A model generated the notes under the pieces. The model saw nothing but the letters and a program-made list of their open reading frames with translations. It was not told the DNA's origin and made no database searches. 64,000 nt of DNA from Marinobacter sp. F3R11 (GTDB taxonomy: Bacteria > Pseudomonadota > Gammaproteobacteria > Pseudomonadales > Oleiphilaceae), in assembly GCF_003318275.1 (NCBI RefSeq), contig NZ_QOCH01000015.1, positions 602,516 through 666,515 of the forward strand. Direction: 5' to 3'. Position numbers and translations under genes: made by a program. Numbering within the stretch: position 1 is the stretch's first letter; each line of letters starts with the position of its first letter. Below are positions 10,588 through 19,297 of this stretch, in pieces.

Positions 10588-10601
10588 ATGATTTAAGTCA
10601 T
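10588..10601 (+). promoter_or_regulatory. Possible FNR/DNR-like box before the Crp/Fnr-type gene
   Basis: ATGAT-TTAA-GTCAT is a near-palindrome that resembles the DNR-type box TTGAT-N4-GTCAA with one mismatch in each half. It ends 57 bp before the regulator start. The match is weaker than at nirS. Confidence 0.4.
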
Positions 10602-10658
10602 TTCCCAAAACATCTTTCTGTTAGGATAATTGGCAGATATCTCAACGGCAAAAACCCT

Positions 10659-11360
10659 ATGACTCGCACTCACAGGCCAGACGTATCCTCCTCTCCCTGC
10701 ATGCTGGGAGAGAACAACCCGGACATCATCCATCATGATTCAGCGCCGCAATCAATGGCGCTGCTCAATGGCCTGAGCCGGGTGTTCGGAATAAGGCTGA
10801 GCGAAAAACTGGACACTCCTGACACCCGGTTTTTGAGAGACCTCACCCGGCTGTTTCACCAGCGCCGGGTCGACGCAGAAACCCAGATGGAAAAACATGA
10901 CACGCCCTGGAGCAACGTCTATCTGATCCAGTACGGCATTATGCGCCTGTTCCGTGAGGCTCCCAGCGGCAAAGTTGCAGTGCACCATTTCTTTACCGAG
11001 GGGGACATGGTCTGGCCGGTTTTTGGCCGCAGCCGCACAGTGCGCAACACCTTGTGCCTCACCACCGTAACACCCACCACTGCATGGGTTGCCGATTTCG
11101 CTGCCTTCCGGGCGGCCATTCAGTCCCACGGAGAGGGGCTCTGGCCCCAGTTCGCAATGGCCCTGACTGAAGAACTGGCGGAACTGACCAGCATGCGGGA
11201 ATTTCGCAAACTCACCATGCCGGCAAAGGAGCGTTATCAGCTTCTGCTTGAAGAGTATCCGGAACTGGTCAGGCGGGTACCGGACAACCAGCTGGCTTCA
11301 TGGCTGGGCGTTGTACCTGCAACATTCTCCCGGCTTAAAACCGGGGCGATCAAGAAATAA
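10659..11360 (+). CDS. Crp/Fnr-family transcriptional regulator
   Basis: The 233-residue protein has a cyclic-nucleotide-binding-like beta-roll (about residues 60-150, YLIQYGIMRLFREAPSGK), a long dimer helix and a C-terminal winged helix (about 200-230). The recognition segment reads LGVVPATFSRLK. In FNR and DNR the equivalent segment carries a Glu three residues before Ser-Arg, needed for reading TTGAT; here that position is Ala. No N-terminal cysteine set for an iron-sulfur cluster is present. The gene lies between nirN and nitrate/NO genes, so it probably regulates nitrogen-oxide metabolism, but it is not a standard DNR or FNR. The ribosome binding site is weak, so the start is uncertain. 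Confidence 0.8.
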   Translation: MTRTHRPDVSSSPCMLGENNPDIIHHDSAPQSMALLNGLSRVFGIRLSEKLDTPDTRFLRDLTRLFHQRRVDAETQMEKHDTPWSNVYLIQYGIMRLFREAPSGKVAVHHFFTEGDMVWPVFGRSRTVRNTLCLTTVTPTTAWVADFAAFRAAIQSHGEGLWPQFAMALTEELAELTSMREFRKLTMPAKERYQLLLEEYPELVRRVPDNQLASWLGVVPATFSRLKTGAIKK

Positions 11361-11385
11361 CTGTATCAGCACAAAAAACAATATT

Positions 11386-11949
11386 TCAAAACGCCCAGAC
11401 CATAGCCATCAACACCCCCCATGCAAGCAATGATGCCGCCATAACGGTGTAGGTGGCCGACATGGTAATAACATCATCAGGGCTGCGGTGGCACAACGAC
11501 CTCAGGCCCTGATACACAAGGGTGCAGGACAACGCCATTGCAGCCAGAACCGTAATCACACTGACAATCACTGCCGGCACCAGCAGTGCCAGTGATGACA
11601 GCCAGAGCGGCAGGGGCGCAATTGCCGCCAGCAGATAAGCGTTGTTGTAACTGATCTCCAGCTTATGGCCCTCGACTACAGAGTGAATAAGCCAGCCCAT
11701 CACAAAGAACGTCAACAGCTCAGCGAGAAAGAGAATGGTGGTGATAAAACGCCATTCCTTGCCCCCAAACCCTGCAATAAAATCATCGCCGTAATGGGTA
11801 CCTGCGTAGTAGAGCAGCACCGGTGGCAGAAGCGACATGGGGACAACAACAAACCATGCAAGCATGGGAATGGATAGCTGCCTGCGCTCGAGTTCACTCC
11901 AGCCTCCATTGCTGGAAAACGGAAGTTTAAGCATGCTTGAAACATTCAT
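11386..11949 (-). CDS. Yip1-family integral membrane protein
   Basis: The 187-residue protein has five predicted membrane helices (about residues 28-50, 65-90, 100-122, 125-147, 160-185), the layout of the bacterial Yip1 family. The ATG at 11949 follows AAGGAGAA. The first 27 residues are cytosolic and polar. The function of bacterial Yip1 proteins is not known. It diverges from an nnrS-type gene across a short promoter that contains an FNR-like box, so a link to anaerobic growth is possible. Confidence 0.7.
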   Translation of the reverse strand: MNVSSMLKLPFSSNGGWSELERRQLSIPMLAWFVVVPMSLLPPVLLYYAGTHYGDDFIAGFGGKEWRFITTILFLAELLTFFVMGWLIHSVVEGHKLEISYNNAYLLAAIAPLPLWLSSLALLVPAVIVSVITVLAAMALSCTLVYQGLRSLCHRSPDDVITMSATYTVMAASLLAWGVLMAMVWAF

Positions 11950-12009
11950 GATGGTTCTCCTTGTTCTCAAGCAAGCGCATTTGCCTCACAGGACAGCGTT
12001 TGCAATATT

Positions 12010-12023
12010 ATGATGGTTTTCAA
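12010..12023 (+). promoter_or_regulatory. Possible FNR/DNR-like box between yip1-like and nnrS-like genes
   Basis: ATGAT-GGTT-TTCAA has one mismatch to TTGAT-N4-ATCAA in each half. It lies 61 bp upstream of the minus-strand start (11949) and 45 bp upstream of the plus-strand start (12068), so it could serve either gene. Confidence 0.4.
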
Positions 12024-12067
12024 TTACTCTTTTTAGGCGCACCTCCCTGAACCGTCAATTGAGCTGG

Positions 12068-13228
12068 ATGATCTTGAACAAGTCAGTCAACAGGCAGCCA
12101 CGCAAAGTTCATGCTTTCTGGCTATTTTTCCCCGCAGCAAGCCTGCTGGCGGCCATGGCCGTACCGCTCTCTGTGTGGGCAGTGTGGTCGGGTACAGGGT
12201 GGCCGGCAGGGCTGCTGGGCTCAGGCCATGGGCATGAACTGATTTTCGGCTTTGCCCTTGCCCTCATAGCCGGTTACACCCTCGGCCCCCAGCCTGCATC
12301 CCTGCTTTATCCACTTTTCGGCCTCTGGCTGGCGGCCCGGTTGAGCTGGCTTCTGTTACCCGATAGTTTTTCAGCCCAGCTCCTGAGCCCCGTGTTTGCT
12401 CTGGCCCTGGCCTGGTATGTTGTGCCCCGCTTCCATGCAGCAAAAAAATGGCGGAACCGTATAGTGGGGCCGCTGATACTGTTAATTTGTTTGCTTGCTG
12501 TCATCTTCGGACTATCCGGGGCACTGAGTGTGCCGGATGAGCCCTGGCTGCCGGATCCTTTCAGACTTATGCATTCCGCGATTACAGGGTTGCTGCTGCT
12601 GATGACATTTATGGGTGGCAGGATCATCGCGCCAGCGGTTGCCGGCACGCTGGAGAAAAAAGGCATTCCCCTTGATGCCCGTGTTCAGCCGCGTATTGAA
12701 GGTATGCTGATTGTTGTACTGGGATGTTCGGTTTTCCTGACAGCCTTCCCGGTAATGAATCCGGTCACGGGCTTCCTCCTGATTCTTGCATCAGGGCTGA
12801 TAACTCTGCGGATCCTGAGATGGAAACCATGGTTGTGCCGGGAGCGCCCGGATTTACTGGTATTGACGGCGGGATATGGCTGGCTCGCCATTGGCGCACT
12901 GGCAACCGGACTGGCGCTGGTAATGGGCACAGCACTGATTCCATCCCTGCACCTGATTACTGTCGGAGCACTGGGCATTCTCTCCACCAGCGTCATGCTC
13001 CGGCTGGCCTGGCAAAGAAGTCACCGGAGACCTCCTGCGGCAGGTGAAGTTTTCCCGATTGCAGCAATCCTGTCTGCAGCGGCAGTCAGCCGGTTTCTGG
13101 CCGGTGAGTCACCCTTCAGTGAACCCGGGCTGCTGTGGCTATCCGCCACCTTGTGGGCTCTAGCCTACCTGTGGGTAACCTTCAGGCTATTCGTTCTCGC
13201 CCGACACCTCCAAAAACCCGGGAAATGA
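12068..13228 (+). CDS. nnrS: NnrS-family membrane protein
   Basis: The 386-residue protein has about twelve membrane helices and the conserved N-terminal His-Glu segment GHGHELIFGFALALIAG typical of NnrS, a haem- and copper-containing inner-membrane protein that relieves nitric oxide stress. Further conserved patches are GGRIIAPA and HLITVGALG. The ATG at 12068 is preferred over a TTG 9 bp upstream, though neither has a good ribosome binding site. It shares the family with a second copy at 17912. Confidence 0.85.
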   Translation: MILNKSVNRQPRKVHAFWLFFPAASLLAAMAVPLSVWAVWSGTGWPAGLLGSGHGHELIFGFALALIAGYTLGPQPASLLYPLFGLWLAARLSWLLLPDSFSAQLLSPVFALALAWYVVPRFHAAKKWRNRIVGPLILLICLLAVIFGLSGALSVPDEPWLPDPFRLMHSAITGLLLLMTFMGGRIIAPAVAGTLEKKGIPLDARVQPRIEGMLIVVLGCSVFLTAFPVMNPVTGFLLILASGLITLRILRWKPWLCRERPDLLVLTAGYGWLAIGALATGLALVMGTALIPSLHLITVGALGILSTSVMLRLAWQRSHRRPPAAGEVFPIAAILSAAAVSRFLAGESPFSEPGLLWLSATLWALAYLWVTFRLFVLARHLQKPGK

Positions 13229-13376
13229 GGGGCTACCTCTCCTGCGCTTCCCACAAAAATCCTTACCCATTTAGTGATATAACCACAATATCCCATTTAA
13301 AAACAACAGGTTAAAATCCAAAGATCACCCCGCCCCAGATAGCGCTCAACACGCCCCTACTCGCCAGATCTTTACC

Positions 13377-13390
13377 TTGATTTATGTCAT
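13377..13390 (+). promoter_or_regulatory. FNR/DNR-type box upstream of narK
   Basis: TTGAT-TTAT-GTCAT has a perfect left half and one mismatch to the GTCAA right half used in DNR-type boxes. It ends 95 bp before the narK ATG, leaving room for a promoter and a leader of about 50 nt. Confidence 0.6.
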
Positions 13391-13485
13391 GAATGAACAC
13401 GCACCCAACTTTGCACAATGGCATCAAGAAGCCCGCAAACCGCACCCGAAGCAGTTCCGGGCAGGTTAACTCAGGGAGTATTGTT

Positions 13486-15078
13486 ATGGCCAAAACCAAC
13501 GCCGACATCGAACACTGGGATGTCGAAAGTGATGAGTTCTGGGAGAGGGAAGGCAAACGTATTGCTTCCCGCAACCTGTGGATATCCATTCCCAGCCTGC
13601 TGATGGGTTTTGCCGTCTGGCTGATGTGGGGAATGATCACCACCCAAATGAAGAATCTGGGATTCTCTTTCAGTATTGAGCAGTTGTTTACGCTCTCGGC
13701 AATTGCCGGTCTGTCTGGCGCCACCTTGCGGATTCCCGCATCGTTCATGATCAAGATTGCTGGTGGACGCAATACGGTTTTCCTGACTACAGCCCTGTTG
13801 ATGATCCCGGCTGCGGGTACTGGCATCGCCTTGATGAACCCGGATACGCCATTCATCGTGTTCCAGGCACTGGCGCTGCTTTCCGGTATCGGTGGAGGCA
13901 ACTTTGCCTGCTCCATGAGCAACATCAGCTCGTTTTATCCCAAGAGCAAGCAGGGCTATGGCCTGGGAATGAACGCCGGACTCGGCAACTTTGGTGTTAC
14001 TACCATGCAGGTTCTGATTCCTCTGGTGATGACAATTGGCGTTTTCGGTGCTCTGGCTGGTGACCCGATGCAACTGCAGAGCCCAAGCGGCACACTGATC
14101 GGCCGCATTGAGGCGGGTACAGACACCTGGATCCAGAATGCTGGATTTATCTGGCTGGTGTTTCTTATTCCCCTGGCGTTCGCCGGTTGGTTCGGCATGA
14201 ACAACCTTAAAGTGGTTACTCCGAATCCAGGCAACCCCATGTCGGCCTTCGGCAAAATTCTCGGGCTTTACGGCGTTGGCATTCTCACTTCCGTCGCAGG
14301 TGTCTGGGCGCTCAGCGTCATGAACATGTGGCTGGCCCTGCCGTTGACCATCGTTCTGACCGTCGTTCTGCTACGCCTGATCCCCGGTGATATCAAACCC
14401 AACATAAAAAACCAGTTTGCGATTTTCAGCAACAAGCACACCTGGTCCATGACCGTGCTGTACATTCTCACCTTCGGCTCATTCATCGGCTTCTCTGCAG
14501 CACTGCCGCTGTCTATCAGCGTGATTTTCGGCAACATGATGGACGTTGCTGCAGATGGCACGGTAACCCGCGTTGTTAACCCGGATGCCCCCAGCGCACT
14601 GACCTGGGCCTGGATGGGACCATTCGTTGGCGCACTGATTCGCCCTGTGGGTGGCTGGATTTCTGACAAGATGGGCGGTTCTATCGTTACCCAGATCATA
14701 TCTGTAGTGATGGTTATTGCCTCTGTGGCAACGGGGTACGTGATGATGCTGGCCTATAACTCCACCGATCCGAACAGCTACTTCGCCCTGTTCCTTATTC
14801 TGTTCATCGTGATGTTCGCCGCCAGCGGTATCGGCAACGGCTCCACCTTCCGCAGCATTGGCTACATCTTTGATCAGCAGCAAAAGGGCCCTGTACTGGG
14901 CTGGACCAGCGCCATCGCAGCCTATGGTGCCTTCATCGCACCCAAGCTACTTGGGCAGCAGATTCAGGCGGGAACCCCGGAAGTCGCAATGTATGGCTTC
15001 GCAGTGTTCTATGCGCTCTGCCTGATCGTGAACTGGTGGTTCTATCTGCGCAAAGAAGCGTACATCAAGAACCCTTAG
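13486..15078 (+). CDS. narK: NarK-family nitrate/nitrite transporter (antiporter type)
   Basis: The 530-residue MFS transporter has twelve predicted membrane helices and the NarK signature glycine-rich segments (GLGNFGVTTMQVL in helix 5, GNGSTFRSIGYIF in helix 11). The hydrophilic N-terminus (EHWDVESDEFWEREGKR) and overall form resemble the E. coli NarK/P. aeruginosa NarK2 type that exchanges nitrate for nitrite. The ATG at 13486 follows CAGGGAG. It is about 60 residues longer than typical NarK, mostly in an extended periplasmic or cytosolic loop. It precedes a second NarK-family gene after about 60 bp. Confidence 0.9.
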   Translation: MAKTNADIEHWDVESDEFWEREGKRIASRNLWISIPSLLMGFAVWLMWGMITTQMKNLGFSFSIEQLFTLSAIAGLSGATLRIPASFMIKIAGGRNTVFLTTALLMIPAAGTGIALMNPDTPFIVFQALALLSGIGGGNFACSMSNISSFYPKSKQGYGLGMNAGLGNFGVTTMQVLIPLVMTIGVFGALAGDPMQLQSPSGTLIGRIEAGTDTWIQNAGFIWLVFLIPLAFAGWFGMNNLKVVTPNPGNPMSAFGKILGLYGVGILTSVAGVWALSVMNMWLALPLTIVLTVVLLRLIPGDIKPNIKNQFAIFSNKHTWSMTVLYILTFGSFIGFSAALPLSISVIFGNMMDVAADGTVTRVVNPDAPSALTWAWMGPFVGALIRPVGGWISDKMGGSIVTQIISVVMVIASVATGYVMMLAYNSTDPNSYFALFLILFIVMFAASGIGNGSTFRSIGYIFDQQQKGPVLGWTSAIAAYGAFIAPKLLGQQIQAGTPEVAMYGFAVFYALCLIVNWWFYLRKEAYIKNP

Positions 15079-15139
15079 GAATCCGGTAAGAAATACAGCA
15101 AACACAAGCCAGAAGACACAGACATACGGGGCCACCAAA

Positions 15140-16501
15140 ATGATCACACCAACCAAACAGCAGCAGCATCGAGCACTGGGTCTATCCACACTGGCATTCA
15201 CGCTCTGCTTTGCCGTGTGGACAATTTTTTCGATCATAGGCATTCGCATAGCTGAGGACCTGGGGCTTTCAGATACGCAACTCGGCCTGCTCATGGCTAC
15301 GCCAATCCTGACTGGCTCAATCAGCCGGTTGTTTCTTGGTATCTGGACGGACCGATATGGCGGGCGCTGGGTATTCGGCATACTCATGCTGACGACGGCC
15401 GCCTGTGTCTACTTGCTGACGTTTGCTACGACCTACCTGATGCTTCTGGTCGGTGCGCTGGGGGTCGGTCTTGCAGGCGGCGCCTTTATCGTTGGTGTGG
15501 CTTACACCGCAGCCTGGTTTGAACCCGCTCACCAGGGAACAGCTCTGGGTATCTTTGGCGCAGGTAACGTTGGTTCCGCAGTAACCAACTTCGGAGCGCC
15601 CTTCCTGCTCGTTGCCTTTGGCTGGGAGACCACCGCACAAATATATGCTTCTGTGCTGGCGGTAATGGGTGTTGCCTTCATTGTGCTGGCAAAAGAAGAT
15701 CCGGTTTCTGCCAACCGCAAAAGTGGCGAACAGCGACGTTCGTTTATGGAGCAGATGGAACCATTAAAGGACCTTCGGGTGTGGCGCTTCGCTCTTTACT
15801 ACTTCTTCGTATTCGGCGCCTTTGTGGCTATGGCCCTGTGGCTGCCACACTATCTGATCGGGGTATACGGCCTGGACATCCGGACGGCGGGTATGATTGC
15901 CGCGCTTTATACCATTCCGGCATCCCTGTTCCGCATTCTGGGCGGCTGGATGTCTGACCGCTTTGGCGCGCGGCGCGTCATGTACTGGACATTTATCGCC
16001 TCAGTTGCCTGCACCTTCCTGCTGAGCTACCCACCTACAGAATATGTTGTTCACGGCATAAACAGTGATATTCGCTTCCGGCTGGATATGAGTCTGCCGG
16101 TTTTCGTGGCGCTGATTTTCACTCTGGGTTTCTTCATGTCCCTCGGCAAAGCCGCTGTTTACAAACACATACCTGTTTATTACCCACTGCATGTGGGTGC
16201 TGTTGGCGGAGTAGTGGGAATGATTGGCGGGCTGGGCGGTTTTATCCTGCCACTGACCTTTGGCGTTCTGAACGATCTTACGGGCATATGGCAGAGCTGT
16301 TTCATGCTGATGTTCGTGATAGCGGTTGCCGCACTGGCCTGGATGCATTATGCCATCCGTTCTGCCGAACGGGTTGAATGGGCAGCAAACCAGGAACAGA
16401 CAGATCTGCCAGAACTCTCATCTCCGCAACTGTTCTATCCGTTAAACCGAAAACCTGGCCAGAATGGCGGGAAAAGCTCTTCATCACAGGGAGGTAACTA
16501 G
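15140..16501 (+). CDS. narK: NarK-family nitrate transporter (NarK1, symporter type)
   Basis: The 453-residue MFS protein has twelve membrane helices and belongs to the shorter NarK1/NasA-like branch, with FAVWTIFSIIGI in helix 1, the MFS loop RLFLGIWTDRYGGR and GAGNVGSAVTNFGAPF in helix 5. Members of this branch import nitrate with protons to start anaerobic respiration. The C-terminal 40 residues are hydrophilic and basic. Paired NarK1 and NarK2 types also occur in P. aeruginosa. No nar reductase genes are in the window. Confidence 0.88.
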   Translation: MITPTKQQQHRALGLSTLAFTLCFAVWTIFSIIGIRIAEDLGLSDTQLGLLMATPILTGSISRLFLGIWTDRYGGRWVFGILMLTTAACVYLLTFATTYLMLLVGALGVGLAGGAFIVGVAYTAAWFEPAHQGTALGIFGAGNVGSAVTNFGAPFLLVAFGWETTAQIYASVLAVMGVAFIVLAKEDPVSANRKSGEQRRSFMEQMEPLKDLRVWRFALYYFFVFGAFVAMALWLPHYLIGVYGLDIRTAGMIAALYTIPASLFRILGGWMSDRFGARRVMYWTFIASVACTFLLSYPPTEYVVHGINSDIRFRLDMSLPVFVALIFTLGFFMSLGKAAVYKHIPVYYPLHVGAVGGVVGMIGGLGGFILPLTFGVLNDLTGIWQSCFMLMFVIAVAALAWMHYAIRSAERVEWAANQEQTDLPELSSPQLFYPLNRKPGQNGGKSSSSQGGN

Positions 16502-16597
16502 GGTCTGTTTTTTTGAAATCTCTGTAACAACGCTGTTCCAGTGCTGGACGGGCGATTAGAATCCAGAAACCCGTTTTTATCTGGAGCAGTAAAGAAC

Positions 16598-17452
16598 ATG
16601 TCCCTGGAAATATCGCCCACTGCCGGCTTCAACCAATTGCGCCGAATTGAGTCCAGCACACTCTTTCAGGGCGCCGTTATCGCCATCATCATACTGTCGG
16701 CCCTCACCATAGGTGCCAAGACATACGACCTGCCGCCTCTTGTAGAGCGATCCCTGAGTGTGATGGACAATGCCATCACACTGTTTTTCCTGGTCGAAAT
16801 CCTGTTCCGCTTTGCCGCCAGCCCGATGAAACGGCGTTTCCTGATGGACGGCTGGAATCTGTTTGACACCCTGGTGGTGATCGGAAGCCTGATTCCTCTG
16901 GACAACTCAGAGGCAATTCTGCTCGGACGGTTACTGCGGGTTTTCCGGGTGCTTCGTCTGATCTCGGTAGTGCCTGAATTGCGTTTTCTGATCAACTCGC
17001 TGCTTAAAGCCATTCCTCGCATGGGCTACATCGCACTGTTGATGTTTATCATCTTCTATATCTATGCAGCCATGGGCTCCATGTTCTTTGCCCGTGTAGA
17101 TGAAACCCTCTGGGGTGATGTGGCTATTTCGATGCTGACTCTTTTCCGGGTCGCCACCTTTGAGGACTGGACGGATGTAATGTATGCAACCATGGACCAG
17201 TACCCATTAAGCTGGATCTATTACCTGACCTTTATTTTCCTGACTGCGTTCGTTTTTCTGAACATGATGATAGGCGCGATTCTGGAAGTAATGAGCGAGG
17301 AACAGAACGCCAGACAGGCCCAGCAGGCTCACGATGAGCGTGATGAAATTACGCGCCAGCTCCGCGAGGTGCAGAGCCAGCTCGCAGAGCTGATCAGCCA
17401 CACAAAATCAGAACAGAAGGGGTTTGCTCATCGCAAGGTAGAAGATGAATGA
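16598..17452 (+). CDS. Voltage-gated-type cation channel with an acidic, Cav-like filter
   Basis: The 284-residue protein has one six-helix channel domain of the bacterial NaChBac/Cav type. S4 carries four Arg at every third position (Arg111, 114, 117, 120). The pore helix and filter read TLFRVATFEDWTDVMY, with T187-F-E-D-W-T-D193. Sodium-selective BacNav channels have TLESWSM here, while the calcium-selective engineered CavAb has TLDDWSD; three acidic residues suggest calcium permeation. A cytosolic C-terminal helix (232-275) has coiled-coil character. The ATG at 16598 follows GGAGCAG; a GTG at 16541 would add 19 residues. Its 3' end overlaps the convergent sirB-like gene by 45 bp. Confidence 0.85.
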   Translation: MSLEISPTAGFNQLRRIESSTLFQGAVIAIIILSALTIGAKTYDLPPLVERSLSVMDNAITLFFLVEILFRFAASPMKRRFLMDGWNLFDTLVVIGSLIPLDNSEAILLGRLLRVFRVLRLISVVPELRFLINSLLKAIPRMGYIALLMFIIFYIYAAMGSMFFARVDETLWGDVAISMLTLFRVATFEDWTDVMYATMDQYPLSWIYYLTFIFLTAFVFLNMMIGAILEVMSEEQNARQAQQAHDERDEITRQLREVQSQLAELISHTKSEQKGFAHRKVEDE

Positions 17453-17785
17453 CACCTGAAGCAACGCCAGAGCAGCAGCAACAACACGAACCGGCCGTGA
17501 CATGGTAACTTTCAGCGCAAACAGCCCTGCGGCGATGTAGCCCAGCAACAACAGGATTTTGGCCATCAGCCAGCTCTGCTCCAGGGGATTCCAGCCGCCT
17601 ACAAACAGAAGACTGATGGCCGCAACAAGCAGCACTGTATCATTGGCGTGGGGGATCCAGCGCAACGGAGTCTGACGCCAACCGGGCCGTCCCACTGCGT
17701 CGAGCAGAAGCCGCAACGCGAACAGAGTTATGGTGAGGTAGGCTGTAGTCATGTGAAGGTGCTTCAGGATCACGTACGTACTCAT
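17408..17785 (-). CDS. SirB-family membrane protein
   Basis: The 125-residue protein has four membrane helices and matches the SirB/SirB2 small membrane family (KHLHMTTAYLTITLFALR at the start, GRPGWRQTPLRWIPHANDT in the loop). The family function is unknown; His residues in helices 1 and in the loop are conserved in appearance and could bind haem, but this is a guess. The gene is convergent with the ion channel gene and shares 45 bp of its 3' end. It diverges from the second nnrS. Confidence 0.75.
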   Translation of the reverse strand: MSTYVILKHLHMTTAYLTITLFALRLLLDAVGRPGWRQTPLRWIPHANDTVLLVAAISLLFVGGWNPLEQSWLMAKILLLLGYIAAGLFALKVTMSRPVRVVAAALALLQVSFIFYLAMSKPLLF

Positions 17786-17874
17786 AGATCATTCCATTGT
17801 GATTCAAAACGATAGCGGCATTGTACGCAAAGATACCACCAACCGGGTATGTTATTTCTGACCTTACGCATATA

Positions 17875-17895
17875 ACATATACTTAAAATATATGT
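17875..17895 (+). promoter_or_regulatory. NsrR-like palindrome before the second nnrS
   Basis: Perfect 7-bp arms ACATATA (17875-17881) and TATATGT (17889-17895) flank a 7-bp AT-rich spacer. The 23-bp element from 17874 matches about 16 positions of the NO-sensor NsrR consensus AAGATGCATTT-N-AAATACATCTT. It ends 16 bp before the nnrS ATG, a good place for repression. Confidence 0.5.
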
Positions 17896-17911
17896 ATTAG
17901 CAGGAACCAGC

Positions 17912-19096
17912 ATGCAGGCCATCCCGACATCCGTTACAGCCGATAGCGCCAGCTTTAGCCAGCTGTTCAGTTATCCATTCCGCATTTTCTTTCTGTCGAT
18001 GACTCTGCTGGCACTTCTGGTTATCCCTCTCTGGTTTTTACAGGTAACCGGTATCATCAGTCTGCCACTGGCGTTGCCCGGACTGTTCTGGCATCAACAC
18101 GAGATGCTGTTTGGCTTTTTGTCTGCAGCCATAGCCGGTTTTTTGCTGACGGCGGTCTGCGTATGGACTCAAACCGAACGCACCCATGGAGTTCGGCTGG
18201 TGTTGCTATGGGGTGTATGGCTGGCCGGGCGACTACTTCTGGCTCTGGGAGCCAATGTGCCGGACTGGCTGGTTCAGTGTGTCAATCTGGCCTTCCTGCC
18301 GCTGGTCATGCTGGATGCGGCCTGGCGCATCTGGCATGCCGGACAGGTGCGTCAACTCATGATTCTGGTGGTTCTGGGCCTGCTATGGGTAATGCAGATC
18401 GGGTTTGTGACCCGTCTGGACATGGCTTTCAGCCATGGTGCACTGATTGCCGCTATGGCACTGATCAGCATTATCGGTGGACGTATCACACCGGCATTTA
18501 CAAAAGGCTGGCTACGTCAGCGGGGGCTTGACGCCAATGCAGTAAAAATCATTCCTGCTCTGGATATGGCCACACTGATTTCAATGATTCTGCTCACCGC
18601 ATCCCTGGTTACCGGCTGGCAAACTGTTACCGGCCTTCTGGCAATGGTTGCCGGTACGCTTACACTGATCCGACTGGCTAACTGGAAGGGGTGGCTGGCT
18701 CGTAAAGAACCCCTCTTATGGGTTTTGCACCTGTCCATCCTTTGGGTTCCAGTTGCTTTGTACCTTCTCGCAGGCACACTCTTCCTTGGCTGGCCCTCCA
18801 ATGCATGGAGCCATGCGGCAGGCACAGGCGCCGTCAGCAGCCTCATTCTGGGAGTCATTGCCCGCGTGACACTGGGTCACACAGGCCGCCCACTGGTGTT
18901 ACCCAAAGGCATGGTTCTCGCGTTTATAGCTATGCAGCTGGCAGCCCTGGTCCGCGTGCTTACCGCTTTTGACATTATTCCATGGCACCCGGGCATTGGC
19001 GGCAGCACCCTTCTCTGGTTATTCGCCTACGGCATGTTTCTGGTGCGCTATATAAAGATACTCGCAACTCCCAGACCGGACGGTCGCCCAGGCTGA
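17912..19096 (+). CDS. nnrS: NnrS-family membrane protein, second copy
   Basis: The 394-residue protein has twelve predicted helices and the NnrS core WHQHEMLFGFLSAAIAGF, plus GGRITPAF and GLI-type patches (SSLILGVIARVTLGHTGR). NnrS proteins protect cells from nitric oxide made during denitrification. The copy is distinct from the one at 12068, with only the family motifs in common by eye. The ATG follows AGCAGGAA. An NsrR-like palindrome precedes it and a clear terminator follows it, so it is probably a single-gene unit controlled by NO. Confidence 0.87.
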   Translation: MQAIPTSVTADSASFSQLFSYPFRIFFLSMTLLALLVIPLWFLQVTGIISLPLALPGLFWHQHEMLFGFLSAAIAGFLLTAVCVWTQTERTHGVRLVLLWGVWLAGRLLLALGANVPDWLVQCVNLAFLPLVMLDAAWRIWHAGQVRQLMILVVLGLLWVMQIGFVTRLDMAFSHGALIAAMALISIIGGRITPAFTKGWLRQRGLDANAVKIIPALDMATLISMILLTASLVTGWQTVTGLLAMVAGTLTLIRLANWKGWLARKEPLLWVLHLSILWVPVALYLLAGTLFLGWPSNAWSHAAGTGAVSSLILGVIARVTLGHTGRPLVLPKGMVLAFIAMQLAALVRVLTAFDIIPWHPGIGGSTLLWLFAYGMFLVRYIKILATPRPDGRPG

Positions 19097-19133
19097 AAGC
19101 GCCTGTCACTGGCTGGTTCCGCACAATCCGCAG

Positions 19134-19165
19134 AAGGGCAGGCTCACAGGGAACCTGCCCTTTTT
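19134..19165 (+). terminator. Rho-independent terminator after nnrS
   Basis: AAGGGCAGG (19134-19142) pairs with CCTGCCCTT (19154-19162) across an 11-nt loop and runs into a T-tract (TTTTTCTATTTTTC). Confidence 0.85.
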
Positions 19166-19297
19166 CTATTTTTCTGCGCCCACTGAAACTTGCAACTGCG
19201 CCCTTTAAACGTTAACTATCAACTAATGGTCAATAGCGACTCGCGAAAAAGCAGCTAAAGTATCAGTAAATCATTCTGTAACAGAGACAATGGCACT

